From assembly GCA_902826775.1 (NCBI GenBank), contig CADEHE010000004.1:230927-294926 (forward strand): a stretch of DNA of 64,000 bases. The letters run 5' to 3'. The notes under the pieces are model-generated. The model was given only the letters and a program-made list of their open reading frames with translations, ran no database searches and was not told the origin of the DNA. A program made the translations under genes and the position numbers. This DNA comes from an uncultured Pseudomonadota bacterium (GTDB lineage: Bacteria; Pseudomonadota; Gammaproteobacteria; Burkholderiales; JALYOK01). This document shows, piece by piece, positions 34,869-44,294 of this stretch (its first letter is position 1; the number at the start of each line of letters is the position of its first letter).

Positions 34869-35558
34869 ATGCTAAGAGTCTCCCACCTCAACGTTTACTA
34901 CGGCGAAAGCCACGTGATCCGCGACATCAGTTTCGATGTCGCCGAGAGCGAAACCGTCGCGATCATGGGTCGCAACGGCATGGGCAAGACCACTTTGTTT
35001 AAGTCCTTGATCGGCGTGCATCCCGCCAAGAGCGGCGCTGTTACGATCAACGGCAACGATGTCTCGGCGCAGCAAAGTTATGAGCGCGTGGCGAGCGGCA
35101 TGGGTTACGTGCCGCAGGGGCGTATGGTGTTTCCCTACCTCACGGTAGAGGAGAACATCCGCACCGGCATGGAGAACACGCCAAAAGACGACATTCCGGA
35201 GTACATCTACGGCACTTTTCCGGTGCTCAAGGAAATGAAAGATCGTAAAGGCGGCAATCTTTCCGGTGGCCAGCAACAGCAGTTGGTGATCGCGCGTGCG
35301 TTGGTGAGCAATCCGAAGGTGTTGCTGCTCGACGAGCCGACCGAGGGCTTGCAGCCATCTATCATCAAAGACATCGCAAAAGCGCTGAACAAACTGAAAA
35401 GCGAGCGCAAGTTCTCCATCGTGGTCTCGGAGCAAGTATTGAGCTTTGCGATGGAAATTGCCGACCGCTTTTTGATTATCGAAAAGGGAGAGTTCGTGTA
35501 CCAAGGACCGAAGGAGTCGGTCGACACGGCCAAGATTCATTCCTACTTGACTGTGTAA
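34869..35558 (+). CDS. Urt-type ATP-binding protein (UrtE2)
   Basis: This LivF-type ATPase has 229 residues: Walker [10 protein letters not shown], signature [15 protein letters not shown], Walker [17 protein letters not shown], and the typical end [11 protein letters not shown] at 34869 is chosen; GTG at 34863 overlaps the previous stop and is possible. It completes the second five-gene transporter, 43 bases before amiE. Confidence 0.9.
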   Translation: MLRVSHLNVYYGESHVIRDISFDVAESETVAIMGRNGMGKTTLFKSLIGVHPAKSGAVTINGNDVSAQQSYERVASGMGYVPQGRMVFPYLTVEENIRTGMENTPKDDIPEYIYGTFPVLKEMKDRKGGNLSGGQQQQLVIARALVSNPKVLLLDEPTEGLQPSIIKDIAKALNKLKSERKFSIVVSEQVLSFAMEIADRFLIIEKGEFVYQGPKESVDTAKIHSYLTV

Positions 35559-35601
35559 ATTTCGTTGCGGGGAAACCTGCGTTTACGTAGAGGAGAGAGC
35601 C

Positions 35602-36642
35602 ATGTTGCATGGAGATATTTCGAGCAGTAACGATTGCGTAGGCGTCGCCGTCGTCAACTATAAGATGCCCCGCATGCACACCAAGAAAGAGGTGCTGGAC
35701 AACTGCCGCAAGATCGCCGACATGCTAGTCGGCATGAAGACTGGGCTGCCCGGCATGGACTTGGTGATTTTCCCAGAGTACAGCACCCATGGGATCATGT
35801 ACGACAGCAAAGAAATGTACGAAACCGCCTCCGCCATTCCCGGCGAAGAAACGGAAATCTTCGCTGCCGCGTGCCGCAAGGCGAACGTGTGGGGCGTATT
35901 CTCGCTCACTGGTGAACGCCACGAGGAGCATCCGAACAAAGCGCCGTATAACACGCTGATCCTCATGAACAACAAAGGCGAGATCGTGCAGAAGTATCGC
36001 AAGATCATGCCGTGGGTGCCGATCGAGGGCTGGTATCCGGGCAATTGCACCTACGTCTCCGACGGCCCCAAGGGCTTGAAGATCAGCTTGATTATCTGCG
36101 ACGACGGCAACTATCCGGAAATTTGGCGCGATTGCGCGATGCGCGGGGCAGAATTGATCATCCGCTGCCAAGGCTACATGTACCCGGCGAAAGAGCAGCA
36201 GATCATCATGGCGAAGGCGATGGCGTGGGCGAACAACACCTACGTCGCGGTCGCCAACGCCTCCGGCTTCGACGGCGTCTATTCGTATTTCGGCCACTCG
36301 GCCATCATCGGCTTCGACGGTCGCACACTGGGCGAGTGCGGTGAGGAAGACATGGGCGTGCAATACGCCGCGTTGTCGAAATCGCTAATTCGGGATGCAC
36401 GCAAGAACATGCAGTCGGAAAATCATCTGTTTAAGCTGCTGCATCGTGGTTACACCGGCAAAATCAATTCGCGCGAGGGCGACAAAGGCGTCGCCGCTTG
36501 TCCGTACGACTTTTACAAGAAGTGGATCACCGATCCGGAGGGCACACGCGAAATGGTAGAAGCGATGACGCGCAAGACCGTCGGCACGTCGGAAGCGCCG
36601 ATTGCCGGCATTCCGAACGAGAAGGACGGAGCACATCGCTAG
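35602..36642 (+). CDS. amiE: aliphatic amidase
   Basis: AmiE hydrolyses short-chain amides such as acetamide to the acid and ammonia in the cytoplasm. It is a 346-residue nitrilase-superfamily enzyme, the same length as Pseudomonas AmiE and very similar in recalled sequence ([20 protein letters not shown] at the start). The catalytic triad is at its expected positions: E59 in FPEY, K134 in KYRK and C166 in LIICDDGN. Formamidase AmiF is a close relative, but the N-terminus fits AmiE better. A strong ribosome site (GAGGAGAG) precedes the ATG. It ends the transporter operon behind the ANTAR leader, so AmiC/AmiR induction is the natural reading. Confidence 0.95.
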   Translation: MLHGDISSSNDCVGVAVVNYKMPRMHTKKEVLDNCRKIADMLVGMKTGLPGMDLVIFPEYSTHGIMYDSKEMYETASAIPGEETEIFAAACRKANVWGVFSLTGERHEEHPNKAPYNTLILMNNKGEIVQKYRKIMPWVPIEGWYPGNCTYVSDGPKGLKISLIICDDGNYPEIWRDCAMRGAELIIRCQGYMYPAKEQQIIMAKAMAWANNTYVAVANASGFDGVYSYFGHSAIIGFDGRTLGECGEEDMGVQYAALSKSLIRDARKNMQSENHLFKLLHRGYTGKINSREGDKGVAACPYDFYKKWITDPEGTREMVEAMTRKTVGTSEAPIAGIPNEKDGAHR

Positions 36643-36673
36643 TTTCGCGCGCTGCAAGTAGTGTTTAATCTGC

Positions 36674-36697
36674 CTCCGCCGCCGCAAGGCGGCGGAG
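36674..36697 (+). terminator. terminator-like hairpin after amiE
   Basis: CTCCGCCGCC and GGCGGCGGAG form a perfect 10-bp stem closed by a GCAA tetraloop. The sequence after it (CGTGTTGTTGTTTTC) is T-rich but interrupted. It stands between amiE and the ATPase gene, so it may end most amide-operon transcripts, with some read-through into the next genes. Confidence 0.65.
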
Positions 36698-36731
36698 CGT
36701 GTTGTTGTTTTCACTTCACTCGTTTCTCATC

Positions 36732-37535
36732 GTGCGCGACCTAGTCCAGCAATACGTCGTCAAACTAGAACCCTACTACCGCTCGATCGCGGACGAGATC
36801 GAATTGTTCGAGGCCGCTTACGCCGCGCGCATGCCGATGATGCTGAAAGGCCCGACCGGCTGCGGCAAGACGCGCTTCATGGAGTACATGGCGTGGCGGT
36901 TGAAGCGCCCGCTCATCACCGTGGCGTGCAACGAAGACATGACTGCCTCCGATTTGGTCGGACGTTTTCTGCTAGATGCTTCGGGCACGCATTGGCAGGA
37001 CGGGCCGCTGACGATCGCTGTGCGTTATGGCGCAATTTGTTATCTCGACGAAGTGGTCGAGGCGCGCCAAGATACGACGGTCGTGATCCATCCGCTCACC
37101 GACAATCGCCGCGTCTTGCCGCTCGACAAGAAGGACGAGTTGGTGCAGGCACATGCCGACTTCCAACTGGTGATTTCTTACAACCCCGGCTACCAGAGCA
37201 TCCTCAAAGATCTCAAACAATCCACCAAACAGCGTTTCGGCGCGCTCGATTTCAGCTACCCCGCGCACGATATCGAAGCGGAGATCGTAGTGCACGAGTC
37301 CGGCGTGGCGCCGGAGATCGCGGATAAGTTGGTCGGCATCGCCGAGCGTTCGCGCAACCTCAAAGGGCATGGGCTGGATGAAGGCACGTCGACACGCATG
37401 TTGATCTACGCCGGACAATTGATCTCGCGCGGCGTTGCGCCGCAGGCGGCGTGCCGGGTGGCGCTGGTGCGGCCGATTACCGATGATGCCGACATGCGCG
37501 AGGCGCTCGATGCGATCGTACGGACGTATTTTTAG
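36732..37535 (+). CDS. MoxR/CbbQ-NorQ-type AAA+ ATPase
   Basis: This AAA+ protein belongs to the CbbQ/NorQ/NirQ group, which works with VWA partners to remodel or activate metalloenzymes. From a GTG at 36732 it has 267 residues: Walker A GPTGCGKT at residues 40-47, [20 protein letters not shown], Walker [11 protein letters not shown], sensor ISYNPGYQ, and a C-terminal CbbQ_C-like region ([16 protein letters not shown]). The start is uncertain because no clear ribosome site is visible; GTG at 36699 would add 11 residues and overlap the hairpin. Its partner is the VWA gene that follows. No RuBisCO or NO reductase gene is nearby. Confidence 0.88.
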   Translation: MRDLVQQYVVKLEPYYRSIADEIELFEAAYAARMPMMLKGPTGCGKTRFMEYMAWRLKRPLITVACNEDMTASDLVGRFLLDASGTHWQDGPLTIAVRYGAICYLDEVVEARQDTTVVIHPLTDNRRVLPLDKKDELVQAHADFQLVISYNPGYQSILKDLKQSTKQRFGALDFSYPAHDIEAEIVVHESGVAPEIADKLVGIAERSRNLKGHGLDEGTSTRMLIYAGQLISRGVAPQAACRVALVRPITDDADMREALDAIVRTYF

Positions 37536-37788
37536 CTGCGCCGCGTGACGACCCACTCGACAAAGTCCTTCCTCCTTGCGCGCACATGAGCAAGGCTAAG
37601 GCTGCGCCCCGTCTTTGCGTCGGGGGAAGAGCGGGATGGGGGTGAAATGCTCGCACTCGAACGGAGTCGATTACATCAGACCCACCCTAACCCTCCGCCG
37701 TCAAGGGGGAGGGGATGTTCGTGCGTCCTAGCTCATACGTGTAGTGCCGGGCGCGTGTCGCGCGCTCGATACATCGGGCGTAGACCCC
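37536..37788. other. spacer between the ATPase and VWA genes
   Basis: These roughly 250 bases look non-coding. CCCACCCTAACCCTCCGCC and AAGGGGGAGGGG near 37681-37714 resemble degraded intergenic repeats. No promoter could be placed, and no ribosome site is visible before either possible GTG of the next gene. Confidence 0.4.
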
Positions 37789-40098
37789 GTGCACTCTGAA
37801 CCGACGCCTTCGTCGACGCGTCCGGTGGCGCACTTTCCGCACGAGTTCGCCGCCGTCCTGCAAAACGCTATCGAGCGCAATCAGCAGCATCTCTCCGCCG
37901 ACACGCTACAGGATTACATCGACGGCGCCGCACGCCTGCGTGCGGAAGCGATCGGCTGGGCGCCGCTCGTCGCCTACCTGGAACAAACCCCCGGCGTTCT
38001 CGCCGCGCTCGATGAGGACTTGCTCGGGCCGCTACTCAAAACCGCAAGCGCCTTATACACTCGCGCAGGCGACCGCGCCGTCGATCAATTGTTTTCTCTG
38101 CTCCCGCTGGTCGCGGGGCACTTCGCCGAACGCAAGCTATTCGCCGCCTACCTCGCGCTGCTGCAAGAAGTCGCCGCGCTGGCGCCACAGGCACTCGCGC
38201 CGATCTTCGATCATCTGCCGCAGTTGCTGGAGCACCTTTCCATCGCGGGGCTCACCAAATGGGCGCGCATGGGGTTGCAAATCCACGCACGCGATCACGA
38301 CGCGCAGCGCAAGTATTTCTCTTTGGATAGCGCCGATTCGCTCGCGATTCTGAAATTGGAAGGCGAGGGCACCTTGTTCTCACAAGTGGAGCGGCGCTTG
38401 CGTTTGTATCTGCGCGCACTGTGGGGCCGCGATGTGCAGATGCGCCCGAAAGCGCGGCGCGACAGCAACCTCGCCAAGCACCGGCCCTTCCTTGATGGTG
38501 AGACAGTATATCTCCCGGATGCCTATTCCGCCTTAATCACAGGCACAAGCTTGGAGGTGTATATGGCCGCTTCGGCGCACGCGGCGGCGCATCTCATGTT
38601 CTCGCGAGTGCGCTTTAAGGTGGGAAATTACAAGCCGATCAAGCTGGTAGTAACTTCGCTCATCGAAGACGCGCGCGCGGAACAACTCGCGATCGATGCC
38701 TACCCCGGTCTGCGCCGCATGTGGGCGAAGTTTCACACAGCCACAGCGGAGAGCGGCGCGACGTTCGAAGCGTTGGCCGCACGCTTATCGCGCGCGTTGC
38801 TCGATCCGGATTACGCCGACGACAATCCTTGGGTACAGCGCGGCCGCGCGCTGTTCGCCGCGAGCCGCGCGCGCTGGCACGATCAGCAACTCGCAATCGA
38901 TCTCGCTTCGCCGCTGGCGAATGATATCGGTCAGATGCGCTTGCAGTTCAACTTCAAAACTTACGCGGTGCAGCCCGCCTACCGCGACGATCACTCGTTC
39001 CTGTGGGACTACTCCGACGCCGACACGCCGCCACCCGAGCTTGAAGAAGACGACGAGATCATCGTCGAGGAAATGAAAACCAATCCGCAGGAGACGCCGC
39101 AGACGCCGGAGACGGAATTACGTGAGGCGCAAGTCGAACAGCCCAATCCCGATCAAAAGGACGTCGAGTCGCCGCACGCCATCGCGCTGGAAATGGTGCT
39201 GCGCTCGGTCAACTACGCAGAATGGGATTACCTGATCGGCATGGAGCGCCCGGCGTGGTGCACGCTGTTCGAGAAACAGCCGGTCGCGGGTGATGCCGGC
39301 GAGATCGATGCCATTCTGCGGCGCGACGAGGCGATGGTGAATCGCGTCAAGAAGCTCATCCGCAGCGCGCAGATTCAGCGCGCGGTGCGCTTGCGCAAGC
39401 AACACGACGGCGATCGCTTGGATCTCGATCAAGCGATCCGTGCAGTGATCGATTTGCGTTCGGGTCATCAACCCGATCCGCGCATCAGTGTGCGCTCCGC
39501 GCGGCGCGGGCGGGACTTGTCCGTGCTGGTGCTGATCGATTTGTCCAAATCCACCGGCGATTTCATCGGCAGCGCGCTCAGTACGGTGCTTAATTTGGCG
39601 AAAGAATCGGTCACGCTGCTAGCGGAAGCGATGCATGATTTGGGCGACAAATTCGCTATTCACGGCTTCACTTCCAACGGCCGCCGCGACGTGACGTATT
39701 ACCGCTTCAAGGATTTCGAGCAAGAGTACAATCGAGAAACCAGAGCGTTTCTCGCAGGCGCCACGCCACAACTCTCCACTCGCATGGGACCCGCCATCCG
39801 CCACGCCGGCCAACTGCTGCGCTTTCAGTCCTCCGAGCGCAAGCTGCTGCTGATGCTGACCGACGGCGAGCCTTCGGATGTCGATGTGTTCGACCGCAAC
39901 TATTTGACGCACGATGCCAAACGCGCGGTCGACGGTTTGGCGCGCTACGGCGTGCATTCGTTCTGCTTGAGCTTGGATCCGAAAGCGGACCGCTACGTAA
40001 ACAAGATTTTCGGCGCAAAGAACTATTTGGTGGTCGACCGGCTGCGCAATTTGCCGGAGAAGTTGCCGTACATTTATTTGCGGGTGACTCAGCATTAA
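37789..40098 (+). CDS. VWA-domain protein of the NorD/CbbO type
   Basis: NorD/CbbO proteins pair with MoxR-type ATPases and carry a C-terminal von Willebrand A domain that contacts the target enzyme. This protein has 769 residues from the GTG at 37789, or 784 from a GTG at 37744. The N-terminal two thirds are helical (ALDEDLLGPLLKTASALYTRAG). An acidic Pro/Glu linker follows (PPPELEEDDEIIVEEMKTN). The VWA domain begins near residue 583, with an intact metal site DLSKS (D-X-S-X-S), a later Thr (TPQLSTRMG) and LTDGEPSD. The cognate target may be amidase or urease, since those genes flank it; this is inference. Confidence 0.85.
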   Translation: MHSEPTPSSTRPVAHFPHEFAAVLQNAIERNQQHLSADTLQDYIDGAARLRAEAIGWAPLVAYLEQTPGVLAALDEDLLGPLLKTASALYTRAGDRAVDQLFSLLPLVAGHFAERKLFAAYLALLQEVAALAPQALAPIFDHLPQLLEHLSIAGLTKWARMGLQIHARDHDAQRKYFSLDSADSLAILKLEGEGTLFSQVERRLRLYLRALWGRDVQMRPKARRDSNLAKHRPFLDGETVYLPDAYSALITGTSLEVYMAASAHAAAHLMFSRVRFKVGNYKPIKLVVTSLIEDARAEQLAIDAYPGLRRMWAKFHTATAESGATFEALAARLSRALLDPDYADDNPWVQRGRALFAASRARWHDQQLAIDLASPLANDIGQMRLQFNFKTYAVQPAYRDDHSFLWDYSDADTPPPELEEDDEIIVEEMKTNPQETPQTPETELREAQVEQPNPDQKDVESPHAIALEMVLRSVNYAEWDYLIGMERPAWCTLFEKQPVAGDAGEIDAILRRDEAMVNRVKKLIRSAQIQRAVRLRKQHDGDRLDLDQAIRAVIDLRSGHQPDPRISVRSARRGRDLSVLVLIDLSKSTGDFIGSALSTVLNLAKESVTLLAEAMHDLGDKFAIHGFTSNGRRDVTYYRFKDFEQEYNRETRAFLAGATPQLSTRMGPAIRHAGQLLRFQSSERKLLLMLTDGEPSDVDVFDRNYLTHDAKRAVDGLARYGVHSFCLSLDPKADRYVNKIFGAKNYLVVDRLRNLPEKLPYIYLRVTQH

Positions 40099-40112
40099 GT
40101 AGGAGTGCGAAC

Positions 40113-40514
40113 ATGAGCTTCATTTCTGCGGACGCATTTCATCAGGAAGTAATCAAGCACGAGCTGGCGGTGGTGTTCTTCGCCCAGCGCGACATGAGCG
40201 CACTGTTGGCGCAAGCGCGCAAGATTGCAGTGGCCGACGCGTTGTGCGCGCAAGTAAATCCGGCGCAGCACCCGGAGTTGATGCAGATGTTTGGCCTGGA
40301 ACAAGAACCGGCGCTGCTGATCATGCGCGAGCAAGTCGTCCTGTACGCGGAAGCGTGCGAGCCGAGCTTCGATACGCTGGAGACTTTGCTGGAACGCGTT
40401 CAAGCGCTCGATATGAAGGCGGTGCGCGATGACATCGAAGCGCAGAGAGCGAAAGAGGCGCTGGAAATCCGCAGCGTTTGCTTAACCGCGCGCCGGCGCA
40501 CAGCGAGTAATTAG
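40113..40514 (+). CDS. thioredoxin-fold protein lacking the CXXC motif
   Basis: This 133-residue protein resembles a thioredoxin fold: LAVVFFAQRDMSALLAQARKIAVADALCAQ, then VNPAQHPELMQMFGLEQEPALLIMREQVVLYAEACEP with the cis-Pro-like EPALLI. The usual CXXC is replaced by QRDMS, so it cannot act as a dithiol oxidoreductase. Thioredoxin-fold proteins without CXXC (for example HyaE/HupG) serve as chaperones of metalloenzymes, which is a possible parallel. The ribosome site AGGAG is 8 bases before ATG. It lies 14 bases after the VWA gene and 135 bases before ureA. Confidence 0.65.
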   Translation: MSFISADAFHQEVIKHELAVVFFAQRDMSALLAQARKIAVADALCAQVNPAQHPELMQMFGLEQEPALLIMREQVVLYAEACEPSFDTLETLLERVQALDMKAVRDDIEAQRAKEALEIRSVCLTARRRTASN

Positions 40515-40540
40515 CAGCGTGCGCGCAAGCACGCGCTGCG

Positions 40541-40562
40541 TATCTCCGCGCAGGCGGGGATC
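40541..40562. repeat. single REP-like element before ureA
   Basis: TATCTCCGCGCAGGCGGGGATC is a degenerate copy of the common TTCCCGCG-AAGCGGGAA palindrome. Related copies occur at 43070-43130 and 62976-63044. Confidence 0.45.
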
Positions 40563-40649
40563 CATTTGCAGCACAGGCATACATCGCGGAGAATATGGTG
40601 CTAATTCAGCATCACCTTGATTCATAAAGCCATACCTAAACGAGTACCC

Positions 40650-40952
40650 ATGGAACTGACCCCCAGAGAAAAAGACAAGCTCCTCATCTTCACCGCCGCG
40701 CTGCTCGCCGAACGCCGCCGCGCGCGTGGACTCAAACTCAACTACCCGGAAGCCGTCGCGTTGATTTCCGCTGCGATCATGGAGGGCGCGCGCGACGGCC
40801 GCAGCGTTGCGGAGTTGATGAGTCACGGCACCACGTTGCTTGGCCGCGACGATGTCATGGAAGGCGTGGCGGAGATGATTCCGGAGATCCAAGTGGAAGC
40901 GACATTCCCGGATGGCAGCAAGCTGGTCACGGTGCATCATCCGATTGTTTGA
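40650..40952 (+). CDS. ureA: urease subunit gamma
   Basis: UreA is the smallest structural subunit of the cytoplasmic nickel enzyme urease. It has the standard 100 residues, starting [21 protein letters not shown] and including [21 protein letters not shown] and [10 protein letters not shown]-like [21 protein letters not shown]. The start at 40650 matches the family. ureB follows after 17 bases. Confidence 0.97.
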   Translation: MELTPREKDKLLIFTAALLAERRRARGLKLNYPEAVALISAAIMEGARDGRSVAELMSHGTTLLGRDDVMEGVAEMIPEIQVEATFPDGSKLVTVHHPIV

Positions 40953-40969
40953 CGATCGAGGAGAGGCGA

Positions 40970-41299
40970 ATGATTCCTGGTGAAATCAAGACGGCGTCCG
41001 GCGCGATCGAGCTGAATGCGGGGCGTGAAACGCTGCGAATTGAAGTGGCCAACAGCGGCGATAGACCGATTCAGGTTGGCTCGCACTATCATTTTTACGA
41101 GACTAACGCGGCGCTCAAGTTTGAGCGCGCCCAGGCCTATGGTTGCCGCTTGAACATCGCGGCCGGGACGGCGGTGCGCTTCGAGCCGGGCCAAAGCCGC
41201 ACCGTCGAGTTGGTTCGCTTGGCGGGCGAACGCAGAGTGTACGGCTTCAACGCCAAGGTGATGGGCGCCCTGAAAAGCGCCCCGAAAGGCAAAGCATGA
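40970..41299 (+). CDS. ureB: urease subunit beta
   Basis: UreB is the second structural subunit, with 109 residues: [40 protein letters not shown] and the [12 protein letters not shown] block. The ATG at 40970 has GAGGAGAGG upstream. Its stop overlaps the ureC ATG as ATGA, so the two are coupled. Confidence 0.97.
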   Translation: MIPGEIKTASGAIELNAGRETLRIEVANSGDRPIQVGSHYHFYETNAALKFERAQAYGCRLNIAAGTAVRFEPGQSRTVELVRLAGERRVYGFNAKVMGALKSAPKGKA

Positions 41300-43002
41300 G
41301 CCTCAAACAAGATCGCCGCGCCTATGCGGAAATGTTCGGCCCCACCGCCGGCGATAAAGTGCGCCTCGCCGACACCGAACTGTGGATCGAAGTCGAGAAG
41401 GATTTCACCGTCTACGGCGAGGAAGTGAAGTTCGGCGGCGGCAAAGTGATCCGCGACGGCATGGGGCAGAGCCAGCGCGAGCATGCGGAGGTCGCCGATA
41501 CGGTCATCACCAACGCGCTGATCGTCGACCATTGGGGCATCGTCAAGTGCGACATCGGCATCAAGGCCGGTCGCATCCAGCGCATCGGGAAAGCCGGTAA
41601 TCCGGATATTCAACCCGGTGTCGATATCATCATCGGCGGCGCCACCGAAATCATTGCCGGCGAAGGCATGATCGTCACCGCCGGCGGCATCGATACACAC
41701 ATACATTTCATCTGCCCGCAGCAGATCGACGAGGCGTTGTGCAGCGGGGTCACCACCATGATCGGCGGCGGCACCGGCCCAGCGGCAGGCACCAGCGCGA
41801 CCACTTGCACGCCCGGCCCGTGGCACATCCATTCCATGCTGCTCGCGGCCGAAGCGTTCCCGATGAATCTGGGTTTCCTCGGCAAAGGCAATGTCAGTTT
41901 GCCGAAACCGCTGCGCGAGCAAGTCGAAGCCGGCGCGATCGGGCTCAAGTTGCACGAGGATTGGGGCACGACACCGGCGGCAATCGACAATTGCTTAAGC
42001 GTCGCCGACGCTATGGATGTGCAAGTCGCCATCCACACCGATACTTTGAACGAATCCGGTTTTGTCGAAACCACGGTGCGCGCATTCAAGGATCGCACCA
42101 TCCATACCTTCCACAGCGAAGGCGCCGGCGGCGGCCACGCGCCGGACATCATCAAGGTGTGCGGCGAGGCGAACGTGCTGCCCTCCAGCACCAACCCGAC
42201 ACGGCCTTACACCGTCAACACGCTCGATGAACACCTCGACATGCTGATGGTGTGTCATCACTTGGATTCGAAAATCGCGGAGGATGTCGCATTCGCGGAG
42301 TCGCGTATTCGCCGCGAAACGATTGCGGCGGAAGACATCCTGCACGATCTCGGCGCGATCAGCATGATGTCATCCGATTCGCAGGCGATGGGGCGCGTCG
42401 GCGAAGTCGTCATGCGCACGTGGCAAACCGCGCATAAGATGAAAACGCAGCGCGGCGCATTGCGCGAGGATAAGGCGGACAACGATAACGCGCGCGTCAA
42501 GCGCTACATCGCGAAGTACACCATCAATCCCGCGATCGCACACGGCATTTCCCACGCGGTGGGTTCGATCGAGGCTGGCAAGCTCGCCGATCTCGTGCTC
42601 TGGCGCCCGGCGTTTTTCGGCGTCAAACCATCGATGGTGCTGAAGGGCGGCATGATCACCGCGGCGGTCATGGGCGACCCGAATGCATCGATCCCGACGC
42701 CGCAGCCGGTACATTACCGCGGCATGTTCGGTGCCTACGGCAAGGCGGTGCAGGCAACCTGCATTACGTTTCTCTCGCAAGCGGCGCTCGCTGCGGGCGT
42801 TGCCCAGCAATTAGGTTTGCAAAAGATGACCGTCGCCGCCAAAGGCATGCGCCACTTGCGCAAGCGCGATATGGTGCACAACGGCGCGACGCCGAAATTG
42901 GAAGTCGATGCGCAGACCTATCGCGTGTGGGCGGACGGCGAGCCGTTGACTTGCGAACCAGCGAAGGTGTTGCCGCTCGCGCAACGCTATTTTCTTTTTT
43001 GA
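41296..43002 (+). CDS. ureC: urease subunit alpha
   Basis: UreC carries the dinuclear nickel centre that hydrolyses urea to ammonia and carbamate. The 568-residue protein has all ligands: H135 and H137 in DTHIHFICP, the carbamylated lysine K218 in [10 protein letters not shown]247 in [12 protein letters not shown]273 in [14 protein letters not shown], and the flap His321 in MVCHHLDSK. The start [17 protein letters not shown] matches the family. It sits in the ureABC-EFG run; ureD is elsewhere in the window. Confidence 0.98.
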   Translation: MSLKQDRRAYAEMFGPTAGDKVRLADTELWIEVEKDFTVYGEEVKFGGGKVIRDGMGQSQREHAEVADTVITNALIVDHWGIVKCDIGIKAGRIQRIGKAGNPDIQPGVDIIIGGATEIIAGEGMIVTAGGIDTHIHFICPQQIDEALCSGVTTMIGGGTGPAAGTSATTCTPGPWHIHSMLLAAEAFPMNLGFLGKGNVSLPKPLREQVEAGAIGLKLHEDWGTTPAAIDNCLSVADAMDVQVAIHTDTLNESGFVETTVRAFKDRTIHTFHSEGAGGGHAPDIIKVCGEANVLPSSTNPTRPYTVNTLDEHLDMLMVCHHLDSKIAEDVAFAESRIRRETIAAEDILHDLGAISMMSSDSQAMGRVGEVVMRTWQTAHKMKTQRGALREDKADNDNARVKRYIAKYTINPAIAHGISHAVGSIEAGKLADLVLWRPAFFGVKPSMVLKGGMITAAVMGDPNASIPTPQPVHYRGMFGAYGKAVQATCITFLSQAALAAGVAQQLGLQKMTVAAKGMRHLRKRDMVHNGATPKLEVDAQTYRVWADGEPLTCEPAKVLPLAQRYFLF

Positions 43003-43059
43003 GCGCCGTGCAGTATCTCGGCGCGGATCTGGTTACAGTCCTGCGCCGTTGGATTGCGG

Positions 43060-43133
43060 CAAGCGGGCATTTCCGCGCAGGCGAGAACGCCATTGCAAGA
43101 TTGGGTCCCCGCGTGCGCGAGGGCGACACCGTA
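43060..43133. repeat. REP-like inverted pair between ureC and ureE
   Basis: CATTTCCGCGCAGGCGAGAACGCC near 43068-43091 and GGGTCCCCGCGTGCGCGAGGGCGAC near 43104-43128 are inverted, degenerate copies of the TTCCCGCG-type palindrome. They fill most of the 153-bp gap between ureC and ureE, so the urease message can fold here. Confidence 0.5.
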
Positions 43134-43155
43134 GCATTTGGATCGCGCGCTTGAC

Positions 43156-43596
43156 ATGCTTCTGATTGAACGCCGCGCCTCCGCTGCCGTGCCGTCGCAA
43201 ATTAGGCTAGTCCTGCCCTTCGACCTACGCCAACGCAGCCGCCTGCGCACCAAAGCAGACAACGGCGAGGAAGTCGGCTTATTCCTTGAACGCGGGGCGC
43301 AGTTGCGCGACGGCGATCGCTTATTGGCGGAGGACGGCCGTGTGGTTGAAGTCGTGGCTGCGCCCGAGGCAGTGTATCGCATCGCCTGCGGTACCCTGCA
43401 TCAATTGGCGCGCATGGCGTATCACCTTGGCAATCGGCATGTGCCGGTGCAGATCGGCGCAGATTGGCTGCGCATCGCGCGCGATCATGTGCTTAAGGAC
43501 ATGCTGGAGAAGCTGGGCGCTGAAGTGAGCGAGGAGATGGCTCCATTCCAGCCCGAAAGCGGTGCCTATGCAGGCCACGCGCACACGCATGCTTAA
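43156..43596 (+). CDS. ureE: urease accessory protein UreE
   Basis: UreE is the nickel metallochaperone that delivers nickel to the UreD-UreF-UreG-urease complex. The 146-residue protein has the N-terminal beta domain (IRLVLPFDLRQRSRLRTKADNGEEVGLFLERG) and the metal-binding C-terminal domain (AYHLGNRHVPVQIG, with the conserved His). The His-rich tail is short (HAHTHA) compared with strongly nickel-storing homologues. It overlaps ureF by a few bases. Confidence 0.95.
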   Translation: MLLIERRASAAVPSQIRLVLPFDLRQRSRLRTKADNGEEVGLFLERGAQLRDGDRLLAEDGRVVEVVAAPEAVYRIACGTLHQLARMAYHLGNRHVPVQIGADWLRIARDHVLKDMLEKLGAEVSEEMAPFQPESGAYAGHAHTHA

Positions 43597-44269
43597 CGCT
43601 GCGTTGCTGCGTGTGCTGCAACTCGTCAGCCCGAGCATGCCGGTGGGAGGGTTCAGCTATTCGCAGGGCTTGGAGCACGCCGTCGAGCGTGGCATCGTGC
43701 GCGATCGCGCTAGCGCGAGTAATTGGCTGCGCGAGCAATCGACGCTCAATCTGGCGCGCAACGACGCGCCGCTATTCTGCCGCCTATTCGACGCGGCGCA
43801 AGCCAACGACGCGGCGGCGCTGGCGCGCTGGAACCGTTATTGGCTCGCCACGCGCGAGACGCAGGAACTGCGCGCCGAAACGCTGAACATGGGCGCCGCG
43901 CTGCGGCGCATCTTGCCCGATGCCGGGTTATCGAACGCAGCGGTTCTCGCGCTGCTAAACGCCATGCACGAACCCTGCTACTCCACTGCGTTTGCTTGCG
44001 CCGCCACCGGCGCCGGCATGATGCGCGAAGCCGCACTCTGCGCCTATCTATGGGCATGGTTGGAAAGCCAAGTATTGGCGGCGATGAAGCTGGTGCCGCT
44101 CGGCCAATCCGCCGGACAAGGGCTGCTCAACGAGTTGATCCCTGACATTGAGCGCGCGGCGGCAAACGCCGCGCTGATTGGCGATGAAGACCTCACCAAC
44201 TTCGCGCCCGGCTTCGCCATCATCAGTGCGCAGCACGAAACTCAGTATTCCCGCTTGTTCCGCTCCTAA
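43589..44269 (+). CDS. ureF: urease accessory protein UreF
   Basis: UreF links UreD and UreG and acts in nickel insertion. Family features are the N-terminal LLRVLQLVSPSMPVGGFSYSQGLEHAVE and the C-terminal VPLGQSAGQGLLNELIPDIERA. From ATG at 43589 the protein has 226 residues and overlaps the ureE stop; ATG at 43568 would add seven residues. Confidence 0.95.
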   Translation: MLNAALLRVLQLVSPSMPVGGFSYSQGLEHAVERGIVRDRASASNWLREQSTLNLARNDAPLFCRLFDAAQANDAAALARWNRYWLATRETQELRAETLNMGAALRRILPDAGLSNAAVLALLNAMHEPCYSTAFACAATGAGMMREAALCAYLWAWLESQVLAAMKLVPLGQSAGQGLLNELIPDIERAAANAALIGDEDLTNFAPGFAIISAQHETQYSRLFRS

Positions 44270-44294
44270 CCTTGTATCCAATACTCACTAAACC

